A stretch of 12,878 nucleotides of DNA from JALHTG01 sp964528315 (GTDB lineage Archaea; Thermoproteota; Bathyarchaeia; 40CM-2-53-6; JALHTG01), in NCBI GenBank assembly GCA_964528315.1, contig CAZGRO010000038.1, positions 1-12,878 on the forward strand. Reading direction: 5' to 3'. The notes under the pieces were generated by a model. The model had not been told where the DNA came from. It made no database searches and saw only the letters and a list, made by a program, of their open reading frames with translations. The translations under genes were made by a program, and so were the position numbers. This document shows, piece by piece, positions 1-7,021 of the stretch (position 1 is the stretch's first letter; each line of letters starts with the position of its first letter).

Positions 1-430
1 CGAAGATCTCTCCGAAATGGTAGGTTATTTCGATCGGTACGTGGTATAAGATTTGTTCAAGCGAATAGGTTTCAACCTTCCCGTCCTGCGTTGTTCTCTT
101 AACTTCCCTTTGAAGATCTTTCTCAGTCATCTTGCTGAACATCTTGTCGGTCTTCGAGTCAACTTCGGCAATGTATCTCTTCACTTCTAGCAAGTCTTTG
201 AAATCCTCGGGCTCAAGGCTTGTACCCCTCCCAATCCCAGCTGCTCTGTAGTGCAGCCAGTTGTCTTCCACGATCACGGTGTGAACGAGCAAATCCTTTA
301 TGCTCGGGAAGCTGAACTCTCTCTCCTTTGTGAACTGTTCCTTAGGCAACTTCTCAAGAGCTTCAATCAATCTGCGACGTTGATTCTTGAAGTAGTCAAA
401 CAATTCCTTGTAGTCGACCAAAGTGAACAC
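1..430 (-). CDS. DinB-like putative metal-binding four-helix protein, 5' part only
   Basis: Reading the minus strand from a GTG at 430-428 gives 143 open codons that run off the left edge, so the C-terminus is missing. The protein is mostly helical. It has a His in a LLVHTVIVEDNW segment (H50) and later a YHVPIEITYHFGEI segment (H130, E134, H138). This resembles the DinB/YfiT-like family, where a His from helix 2 and an HxxxH in a later helix bind a divalent metal; here the first His of HxxxH appears to be Glu134. Such proteins are often thiol-dependent transferases or unknown enzymes, and no substrate can be named. An in-frame TAA lies 27 nt upstream of the GTG, so the start is well bounded; a TTG at codon 4 is the alternative. 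It follows the asparagine-synthetase-like gene on the same strand after 121 nt and may have its own promoter. The family call is by pattern only. Confidence 0.68.
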   Translation of the reverse strand, partial: MFTLVDYKELFDYFKNQRRRLIEALEKLPKEQFTKEREFSFPSIKDLLVHTVIVEDNWLHYRAAGIGRGTSLEPEDFKDLLEVKRYIAEVDSKTDKMFSKMTEKDLQREVKRTTQDGKVETYSLEQILYHVPIEITYHFGEIF

Positions 431-450
431 CCGGAATCGAAGACCACCTT

Positions 451-464
451 CACATTCTTAAGGC
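451..464 (-). promoter_or_regulatory. possible TATA box for the DinB-like gene
   Basis: On the minus strand the sequence GCCTTAAGAATGTG contains an AT-rich TTAAGAAT core centred about 27 nt before the GTG start at 430. That is the usual archaeal TATA-to-transcription-start distance, so transcription could begin at or next to the start codon, giving a leaderless or nearly leaderless mRNA. No clear BRE is visible, and a weak GGTGG about 14 nt before the GTG is the only Shine-Dalgarno-like sequence. This is a positional guess from one match. Confidence 0.25.
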
Positions 465-551
465 TACCTGCCGTACTAAGAACAGTGTAAGCCACTCGCA
501 TCATAAGCCGCTCAGTCCACTCCAACAACCATTCAACGAGTGACTCGAATC

Positions 552-2003
552 CTACACTCTCTCCGATTCAGTTTGAATCTTCAACAAATAAGCCTCAGGC
601 GACAGACCTGCTTGTTTCGAAAGAAACTTGATTGATGCAGCAATACCGGTGCCGTATTGCACGGCTCGTTTCGGTCTCTCATAGATGAAACTAGGGATTC
701 CTTGAAGTCGGGCAGCTCTGCGAAGTACAAGCTTCTGAAGAGACTCTTCCGCTCCTCCTATTTTCAAAGATGCTGGTAACGAGAGCACGTATCTAGCCAG
801 AGTCCAATCGCAGAAAGGCAGTCTTAGTTCGATGCCTAATCCCGCCGTAGCTTGCTCATCTCTCTCAAGATTCAGTTCCGAGATCATGTTGAAGTCCTTG
901 ATCATCATATCATTCGCCTTCCCGAGTCCTTCGCGCTGATATGTCATGATGTATCGATCGTATCCGCCGAATAGCTCATCAGCTCCTTGGCCGGCGAAAA
1001 TCGTTTGAAATCCTTTCCTCTTGGCGAGCACAGATCCCCAATACATCGGGACGGCTATGGCTAAATCCATGAGATTTGGTCGCTCCGTGCGTCTGATTAC
1101 CTCGGGAATGGATTGCTTCAAATCTGGCATCGAGTATTGATTGACCGTCAATGGCAGCCTCATAGCCTCAGCGCTTTTCCTTGCATGCTCAAGCTCATCA
1201 TTCTGCCTCATAGCAACAGTGAAAAGCTCTACATCTAGTCCTGCCAGCTTGCATGACGAGGCGACCACTGCACTGTCTACCCCGCCTGAGTATGCAACCG
1301 CAACTCTCTCCGAGTCTCCACTTCTCTTCTTTACAGATTCCGCAATAAGGTCGGAGAGCCTACTAGCCGCGGAGCTCAGGTCGGTCTGCTTTACCGTAAC
1401 TTGTTTCTCAAAATCTGTTTTGTGAACGGACAGGAAATCTTTCTCCACGATGCAAACTCCGCCTGGAGGAAACCTGCGTGTGGAGCTGAGGCCTATTGCC
1501 CACAGAGCTTTCTGTTCCGAGGCAAAGGCCGCGAGGCTCTCATCCTCTGCCCAGTAGAGGGGTTTTCCTCCAAGCAGGTCTCTTGCCACCATCAATCGAT
1601 CTTCGTGGATCGCGGCCAGGGCATAGGTGCCCTCAACTTCCTGCACGAAGCATTTCAGATCTCCGCCTCCCTTGCTCCGCATCCAGGACAGCGCTCGTTC
1701 GCAGTCAGAGACCTTCTCCGTAGGGTAGATTCGTCCATCAAACACGAGCCTCGTGGTGTCGCTGGTGATTGGTTGAACTGCGTCTTTGGAGAATATCTTG
1801 TCAAGGCCATATCCAATGGCAATTGGGGAGACAGTTTGGCACTCTGGTAATTGTCGGGAAGAGGCGTAGATCTGCAGTTCGTCTGATGTGGCTAGGCCGT
1901 AGGAATTGCTTCCCCTGCCACTTAGAGCCACCATCATCCGGGTGGCTTTTGGAACAACATTCCTTCTATTCCTGCGGTCATAGATCGCTACGAGTGCGCC
2001 CAT
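552..2003 (-). CDS. asnB: asparagine synthetase-like protein lacking the glutaminase Cys
   Basis: 483 aa. The protein has the two-domain architecture of AsnB: a glutaminase-like Ntn domain (about 1-195) and an ATP-pyrophosphatase synthetase domain (about 205-470). The synthetase half looks intact: PP-loop YSGGVDSA (S239-S244), GQGADELFGGY (338-348), ELRLPFCDW (392-400) and ERPKRAVQYGTG (444-453). The N-terminal half keeps the fold signature (GRGSNSYG near 29, ARDLLGGKPLYW near 140-151, SEQKAL near 162) but has lost the catalytic parts. The chain begins MGALVAIYD where active enzymes have MCGI, so the Cys nucleophile is absent. The NGEIYN glutamine-binding motif reads DGRIYP (89-94). I infer an ammonia-dependent asparagine synthetase or a different amide/adenylate-forming enzyme. 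The ATG lies 15 nt after the hel308 stop, in the same frame, with only a weak GGTACGGG upstream; no earlier start exists because that stop is in frame. It is probably co-transcribed with hel308, mcm and gins23. Family is certain; activity is not. Confidence 0.88.
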   Translation of the reverse strand: MGALVAIYDRRNRRNVVPKATRMMVALSGRGSNSYGLATSDELQIYASSRQLPECQTVSPIAIGYGLDKIFSKDAVQPITSDTTRLVFDGRIYPTEKVSDCERALSWMRSKGGGDLKCFVQEVEGTYALAAIHEDRLMVARDLLGGKPLYWAEDESLAAFASEQKALWAIGLSSTRRFPPGGVCIVEKDFLSVHKTDFEKQVTVKQTDLSSAASRLSDLIAESVKKRSGDSERVAVAYSGGVDSAVVASSCKLAGLDVELFTVAMRQNDELEHARKSAEAMRLPLTVNQYSMPDLKQSIPEVIRRTERPNLMDLAIAVPMYWGSVLAKRKGFQTIFAGQGADELFGGYDRYIMTYQREGLGKANDMMIKDFNMISELNLERDEQATAGLGIELRLPFCDWTLARYVLSLPASLKIGGAEESLQKLVLRRAARLQGIPSFIYERPKRAVQYGTGIAASIKFLSKQAGLSPEAYLLKIQTESERV

Positions 2004-2018
2004 GGCCCGTACCAGCGC

Positions 2019-4256
2019 TCAGTATTCTGAGAGAAGGCGTTGTTCCTCTTCGTCTTCGGTTTCGCCCTTGATGGCTTCCCATTCCTCAGCCTTGATCTTG
2101 CCGCCCACCTGTTCCTTGATCTTCTTTGCCACGGCGGGGCCTATGAGTGGCACTTTCATGAGATCGGTGACGCTCGTACGTTTCAAATCATCAATGGATT
2201 TCATGCCGCTGTTGTGGAGCATTCTTGCTCTCACTCTGCCTATGCCTTGCAATGATACGAGCGAAACTAGCTCGGCCTTGACTCCGCTTTCAACCCGGGT
2301 TCTGAGGATGGATAGCGGTTTCAGCAAATCCTTGTGGCCAAACAGCTTTGCCAGCTCATGAGAAGAATACAACAGCCAATCAGCGAGCTCAATTAGCCTA
2401 AGTAGATCCCCCGGCTCGGCACGATGCGCCTCCAGTATTCGCTCCTCCGTTGCCTCCTCTATCCAATCAAGCAATATCAGGGCAATCTTCAGTTCGGCAA
2501 GGAACGCCTCGTAGTCCACCTGATCCCCCCACTCGTCCGGCAGATCTCGCAGAAATTCCTCGGAATGTTTCTGCGCCAAATCCTCAAGCAGCTCAGATTC
2601 CTTTCGTCGAGGATACATCTTTGGGGCGATGTCCGGGGTTTGGGCTATTAGGTGAAGGAAAGAGAGCTCGGTGATCTTCTCAGCTCTCCTGTACAAGCCA
2701 TCCCTGATTATGACCGCGGACAGCGGGTCGATGTAGAGCTCGGAGACTCTTCTTCCGAAGGTGGTGGCAAGCATCTTGTCGCCTTCCATCTCAACCATCT
2801 TCTCCTTGTACAGGAACTCGAGGACTTCCTCGATCTTTGAACGGATGGCTCGTGAGTCATACTGATGTGCGTAGAATGTCTGTGCGAAGAATTCGTGAAG
2901 GCCTTTCTCTGACCGAGCAAAGCCGGACGCAATTGTCGACAAAACGTGAGGGCGAAGAACCTTCTCAATTCCAAGCTTTGACCACAGTTTCTCCGGCCGG
3001 GATAGAACATAGTTTTCCATTAGGTAGTCTCGTTCATCCTCATTCTTGGCGATCAAGACTGCCTCACCGAACTTGTCGTACTTCGGACGGCCAGCCCGAC
3101 CGCAGAACTGCTTGTACTCGAGCACAGAGATCGGGTACCGTCCGTATCCAGGCTCGTACCGTTCATAACTGCTCACCACTACTGTTCTTGCTGGCAGGTT
3201 TACTCCAGCTGCCAATGTTGGGGTCGCCGATAGGATCTTGACATGCCCCTTTCTGAACTCCTCCTCAATGATGCGTCGGTGAACATTGGCAAGGCCGGCG
3301 TGATGGAATGCGGCGCCATGCGCAACCTGATCTGCCAAGGTTTCACTTAGCCTCGTCCTCTCTCCGGACTTCAGGATCTTATCGGCAATCGTCTTGAATG
3401 CTCTGGCCTCAGAAGGTTTCAGCGACCTCTGAAGTATCTGCGCAGCCTTCTTCCCAGTCTCAACCGAAATCCTTCTCGTCTCAGCAAATATCAGCGACTG
3501 TGCTCCTTCACCGACGACCTGCATGGCTATGTCGATGACCGGGTTGGCGGTGACTTTGGAGACTGTTCTTGAGGAGCCGTCTCGGAACTGAATTTCCCCG
3601 TTCAGGTAGATTCCTTCCTTGAGCGGAACGGGACGCCACTCCGTGGTTATCGGCACCGCCGACAACCATTCAGCAACCTCCTCAGCGTTTCTGACCGTGG
3701 CGCTCAACGCCAATATGTGCGCTTTGGGATTGATCTGCCTCAGCCTTGTCAGCACGACCTCGAGGGTTGGGCCTCTATCTGGCTCATTCAAGAGATGTAC
3801 TTCATCTGCGACAACTACTGATACCTCTGTGATCCAGCGAGCTTTATGCCTCAGAAGGCTGTCAAGCTTCTCATTTGTCGTTATTATGACGTCGTATCTC
3901 TCAATCCAGTAATCGCTGCTGTCATAGTCGCCGGTGGTCAATGCGATCTTAAGCTTCTCTCCAGACTGCTTAACCAAGGTCCCGTACTTTCGAAACTCGT
4001 CGTATTTCTCGCTAGCGAGCGCTCGAAGCGGGGTCAGGTAGAGCGCTTTCCCTCCCTTCTCAAGAACGCTTTTCAAGATGCATAGTTCCGCGACTAGGGT
4101 CTTGCCGCTAGCCGTTGGGCTGGCAAGCACGAGGTTCTTGCCCTCAAGCGCTCCGGCATGAATGGCATCCTCCTGCGGAGGATACAGCGACTCGTACGCG
4201 TTGCTCCTTAGAATGGCCTTCACTTCAGAAGAAATGTCGAGCTCGTCGACAAGCAA
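2019..4256 (-). CDS. hel308: Hel308-type superfamily 2 DNA helicase
   Basis: 745 aa, slightly longer than typical archaeal Hel308 (about 700-720). Family enzymes are ATP-dependent 3'-5' helicases that unwind lagging-strand-like branches at stalled replication forks and aid recombination. Motifs in order: Q-motif region LYPPQEDAI (24-32), Walker A ASPTASGKT (45-53, K52), DEVH box (151-154), SAT (185-187), FHHAGL (317-322), motif VI QFCGRAGR (383-390). A winged-helix/ratchet region covers roughly 400-640, and a helix-hairpin-helix tail follows (LQGIGRVRA near 669 and VPLIGPAVA near 702). The tail ends in an acidic stretch. The start is a TTG (4256-4254): the first residues LVDELDISSEVKAIL match the usual Hel308 N-terminus just before LYPPQ, and AAGGGA lies upstream. 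The mcm stop (TAG) is 15 nt upstream and in the same frame. It sits between mcm and the AsnB-like gene, suggesting a shared transcript and fork-repair role. Confidence 0.95.
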   Translation of the reverse strand: MLVDELDISSEVKAILRSNAYESLYPPQEDAIHAGALEGKNLVLASPTASGKTLVAELCILKSVLEKGGKALYLTPLRALASEKYDEFRKYGTLVKQSGEKLKIALTTGDYDSSDYWIERYDVIITTNEKLDSLLRHKARWITEVSVVVADEVHLLNEPDRGPTLEVVLTRLRQINPKAHILALSATVRNAEEVAEWLSAVPITTEWRPVPLKEGIYLNGEIQFRDGSSRTVSKVTANPVIDIAMQVVGEGAQSLIFAETRRISVETGKKAAQILQRSLKPSEARAFKTIADKILKSGERTRLSETLADQVAHGAAFHHAGLANVHRRIIEEEFRKGHVKILSATPTLAAGVNLPARTVVVSSYERYEPGYGRYPISVLEYKQFCGRAGRPKYDKFGEAVLIAKNEDERDYLMENYVLSRPEKLWSKLGIEKVLRPHVLSTIASGFARSEKGLHEFFAQTFYAHQYDSRAIRSKIEEVLEFLYKEKMVEMEGDKMLATTFGRRVSELYIDPLSAVIIRDGLYRRAEKITELSFLHLIAQTPDIAPKMYPRRKESELLEDLAQKHSEEFLRDLPDEWGDQVDYEAFLAELKIALILLDWIEEATEERILEAHRAEPGDLLRLIELADWLLYSSHELAKLFGHKDLLKPLSILRTRVESGVKAELVSLVSLQGIGRVRARMLHNSGMKSIDDLKRTSVTDLMKVPLIGPAVAKKIKEQVGGKIKAEEWEAIKGETEDEEEQRLLSEY

Positions 4257-4271
4257 CAGGTTATTCCCTTG

Positions 4272-6323
4272 CTACGCGGACGCCCTTCTCAAGTACCCGG
4301 TGCGTGGAGAGTATAGAACGCCATCCCGTATCAGCTGTCCAACGATTCTCCGCGCCTCCTCCTCGGAGATTTCAGCCTTTCTTGAAAGTGTGTCATATAG
4401 TGCCCTTTCCTCCACCATACCGGTCTCCTTCTCCATTTGCACTATCAGGTCGATGATGAAGGCCATTCTGTCTCTGACGCTCTTCGGCTTGCCGGTCATT
4501 ATGACATCGATATCCATCTTCCCAGTGGAGGTATCGATGCCCACGTTCTCCAAGGAAACGGTCATCAATCTTATCGCTGCTCTCGCATCCTCCAGAGTCA
4601 CAGCTGGCCTCAGGAAGATGCGGGCATTGGCTTCACTTAGCCTAACCAGTGCCTCCAGCTGCCTCGGGGTTATCGTTATCGGCGACTCCGTTCCTCCGGA
4701 AGAGGATCTCATCTTCAGATAGAAATCTCTCAGCTCAGTAGCGGCCTCGTCACTCATCACAGGCTCAAGCCTTCTGGAATAGCTGATGAATTTCCTGAAC
4801 AGGTCCATTGGTATAGGGGGCTCCTCAGGAGTGCTCCTAGTCTTGTGCAAAGTCAGAATATGGTCAGACATCTTCGAATCCGTCTCCACCTCGGGAACAT
4901 CCTTCATTATGAAGAGCAGGTCAAACCTTGAGAGAATTGTGACTGGCAGGTTGATGTTCTCAGTTATGTTTCTGTATGGATCATAGCGTCCAAGCGCAGG
5001 ATTGGCAGCAGCAAGAACGGAAGCCCTGGCATTCAATGTAGCAACGATCCCTCCTTTTGCTACACTTACAGTGTGTTGCTCCATTGCCTCATGTATCGCG
5101 ACACGATCATCAGGCTTCATCTTGTCAATCTCATCTATCGCAGCAACGCCCTTGTCAGCTAGAACCAGTGCTCCAGCCTCCAGAACCATCCCACCCGTCC
5201 TCTCCCGCAAAACTGCAGCGGTCAGCCCTGCAGCAGTCGTACCGCGACCACTCGTGTACAGACCACGCGGAGCAACCCTTGAAACGTACTGCAGCATCTG
5301 GCTCTTCGCGGTACCAGGATCACCCACGAGGAGCACATTCACCTCGCCCCTGATGCTGATTCCGTCGGGAAGACGTTTGGGAACACCGCCGAAAAGGAGA
5401 CATACGATTGCTTCTTTGATGTCGTCGTAGCCGTAGATGGATGGGGCGAGGGATCTGAGCACCTTCTGGTAGAGCCACGGGTCCGTCGCAAGTTCCTGAA
5501 TGGCCTTCTCTTCTTCCGCTGTAATCTCGACAACCTCAGCCTCCTTTCCGGTCACATCAATGTAGTTGGCGTCAAGATACATGTCAAAGGTCCGCAGCCT
5601 TCCGCGGCGACTGAGCATCTCCTGTTGAGCTCGAACCACCCCCGTCACTGAGACTCTGTCTCCTGGTCTAGCCAGATCGACCAAGTCTTCGAGCAGCTTC
5701 ACATCTACGGTTCTTGGTAGCTGGCCTGGAGGCAGATCCTCTGGCCGTTCCTGGATTCTGACATCTTGGTAGTCCACAAAGGACGATTTGTCAACTTGAA
5801 GATCGAATGAGGCTTGGGCACTTCTACAGTGAGGACAGATCCCGATTCCTCTCATTAGGAAACCTGTCTGGTCTACGATTGTGATCTCACCGCATCTTCG
5901 GCATTTGAATGCGGCTCGAGTTACCATCGGTTTGACCGGGCTAGATCTCACTATTATTCCGTCAACGACAGTCAGTTTGCCCATCTCATCGGAACCTATC
6001 TTTCTCATCGAGGTCCTGTCTGGAAACTGTCGGAATCTGGCAAAGAAGATCTTTGTCTGCTCTGCGTACTCTGGATCCTCTATCTTCATCTGGGCCCAAA
6101 CTGCTTTGTTCGCATAGGCAACGAATTCGTCTGGTTTTTGGACGAGATCCTTCGCCAATGGTGAATCAAAGGTGAGTAGATCCTCAAAATCGATTACGAG
6201 AGATTTCAATCCGGAGACAGACATCTGACCCAGTTTTCTTCTGTACTTGTTCTCTCCGGTCGAGGTCTGAAATGATCTGAGAAAGTCTTGAAATCTCTCG
6301 TCCGGCCCGATCTGAGTCGTCAA
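4272..6323 (-). CDS. mcm: replicative minichromosome maintenance (MCM) helicase
   Basis: 683 aa from a TTG at 6323-6321. MCM is the hexameric ATPase motor of the archaeal replicative helicase and works with Cdc45/RecJ-like and GINS proteins. Visible features in this numbering: an N-terminal helical A domain, a C4 zinc finger CRRC...CPHC (C141, C144, C163, C166), an OB-fold region with RPGDRVSVTGVV near 220, Walker A GDPGTAKS (334-341, K340), Walker B AAIDEIDKM (D397/E398), sensor 1 Asn in AAANPALG (N441), arginine finger LSRFD (R466) and a C-terminal winged helix (about 608-678). There is no intein. A GTG at 6359 would add 12 residues, but it has no Shine-Dalgarno and overlaps gins23 by 40 nt. 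The TTG overlaps the gins23 TGA as TTGA, has GAGG 8 nt upstream, and gives an N-terminus of about the length seen in Sulfolobus MCM. The start therefore rests on context; the family is certain. Confidence 0.96.
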   Translation of the reverse strand: MTTQIGPDERFQDFLRSFQTSTGENKYRRKLGQMSVSGLKSLVIDFEDLLTFDSPLAKDLVQKPDEFVAYANKAVWAQMKIEDPEYAEQTKIFFARFRQFPDRTSMRKIGSDEMGKLTVVDGIIVRSSPVKPMVTRAAFKCRRCGEITIVDQTGFLMRGIGICPHCRSAQASFDLQVDKSSFVDYQDVRIQERPEDLPPGQLPRTVDVKLLEDLVDLARPGDRVSVTGVVRAQQEMLSRRGRLRTFDMYLDANYIDVTGKEAEVVEITAEEEKAIQELATDPWLYQKVLRSLAPSIYGYDDIKEAIVCLLFGGVPKRLPDGISIRGEVNVLLVGDPGTAKSQMLQYVSRVAPRGLYTSGRGTTAAGLTAAVLRERTGGMVLEAGALVLADKGVAAIDEIDKMKPDDRVAIHEAMEQHTVSVAKGGIVATLNARASVLAAANPALGRYDPYRNITENINLPVTILSRFDLLFIMKDVPEVETDSKMSDHILTLHKTRSTPEEPPIPMDLFRKFISYSRRLEPVMSDEAATELRDFYLKMRSSSGGTESPITITPRQLEALVRLSEANARIFLRPAVTLEDARAAIRLMTVSLENVGIDTSTGKMDIDVIMTGKPKSVRDRMAFIIDLIVQMEKETGMVEERALYDTLSRKAEISEEEARRIVGQLIRDGVLYSPRTGYLRRASA

Positions 6324-6889
6324 GGCTCGTTCCTCGGATTCTCTATCTTGCTCCTCCACTCAATAACGATTCTGCTCAGCGAGCGGTACAGGCTTCTTTC
6401 CTCGCTTGCCAGATTGGTCAGCACATCCTCAGTCTGTGCGGGTGCCGCTGCGAGCGAAACAATCTTTCTGATTCTGCAGTTCAATATATCTTTTGAGAGC
6501 TGAGCAGCTTTCTCGAAATCTCTTCCCTTCGATGGATCGGAGCGACTCTGTGCTCTGAGGTCCCCCAGCAAACGACTGAGCTTCTGATAGAAATCTGCTC
6601 CAATGGGAGGAATCTGCCTCGAGGTGGGAATGGTTTCTCTCCAATGCATTTTCGAAAGAGTCGCGAGATCTAGCCTGTCTTCATCTCTCCATCTGGCGAT
6701 GCCTGACCTCACAAGTTCTTCAGCGACCCAGCGGGGTGCATCAATCTCTTGCCCAGTTCGGAATGGCCCAACAGATTCCTTTCCCACATTTATCTCCGGT
6801 GAATCTCTCACAGAGATTACCTTGACCGTACGGTTCTGGAAATCAAAGTCGAGATCATCAGGGCTTGAGAAATCATCCTGCGAATACAA
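6320..6889 (-). CDS. gins23: archaeal GINS complex subunit, Gins23 (Psf2/Psf3-like)
   Basis: 189 aa. GINS bridges MCM and the Cdc45/RecJ-like protein in the archaeal CMG-like helicase and touches primase and polymerase. Domain order identifies the paralogue. A small beta-rich B domain comes first (about 20-67: VKVISVRDSPEINVG, then VGPFRTGQEIDAPRWVAEEL), followed by the helical A domain (about 73-185: LSKMHWRE, IPPIGADFYQKLSRLL, LSKDILNCRIRKI). B-before-A is the Psf2/Psf3/Gins23 arrangement; Gins51 has A first. The VGPF...PRWVAEEL segment closely parallels LGPFNPG...VPLWLA in human Psf2. Residues 5-16 form an unusual Asp-rich N-terminal extension of unknown role. The start is a TTG (6889-6887) with GAGG 7 nt upstream; no other good start precedes the B domain. 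It is first gene of the gins23-mcm-hel308-asnB-like cluster, and the gins23-mcm pairing is known from Sulfolobales. Confidence 0.88.
   Translation of the reverse strand: MYSQDDFSSPDDLDFDFQNRTVKVISVRDSPEINVGKESVGPFRTGQEIDAPRWVAEELVRSGIARWRDEDRLDLATLSKMHWRETIPTSRQIPPIGADFYQKLSRLLGDLRAQSRSDPSKGRDFEKAAQLSKDILNCRIRKIVSLAAAPAQTEDVLTNLASEERSLYRSLSRIVIEWRSKIENPRNEP
6332..6335 (-). promoter_or_regulatory. Shine-Dalgarno that favours the TTG start of mcm
   Basis: The minus strand reads CCGAGGAACGAGCC immediately before TTGACG. GAGG is separated by 8 nt from a TTG whose last two bases form part of the gins23 TGA. This is a typical translational-coupling arrangement (TTGA overlap) and argues for this TTG over the GTG at 6359, which has no comparable motif in front of it. 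Confidence 0.5.
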
Positions 6890-7021
6890 TGGCTTTCCTC
6901 AGCTAAAGAAGGGGGCATGGGACGAAATATTGCTTTCCATATGCTGGATTCTAAAGAAATAAGAGCATCTGGCTATGGCTACGTCAAGCAAATCGCATCG
7001 ATGCTGTTGAGGACGTAACTG
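6890..7021. promoter_or_regulatory. divergent promoter region between gins23 and nfnA
   Basis: This 132-nt spacer must carry promoters for both the replication cluster (leftward) and nfnAB (rightward). AT-rich patches that could act as TATA elements are GAAATATTGC at 6924-6933 and TTCTAAAGAAATAAG at 6949-6963. On the minus strand the first would place a start near 6902, leaving a short leader that carries the gins23 GAGG (6900-6897). On the plus strand the second would give a leader of about 35-40 nt containing the nfnA GAGG (7009-7012). Neither matches a strong TATA consensus, so element positions are tentative. The spacer also holds a 33-codon open frame (6917-7018), discussed among the findings. 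Confidence 0.4.

Noticed and set aside
251..490. 79-codon plus-strand frame at the left end
   Set aside because: It is antisense to the DinB-like coding frame, which has family-like motifs; the plus-strand product has none.
1401..1850. 149-codon plus-strand frame
   Set aside because: It lies fully antisense to the asparagine-synthetase-like gene and its translation resembles no family.
4162..4722. 186-codon plus-strand frame
   Set aside because: It spans the antisense of the hel308 start and mcm end; it is low-complexity Ser-rich, typical of a shadow frame.
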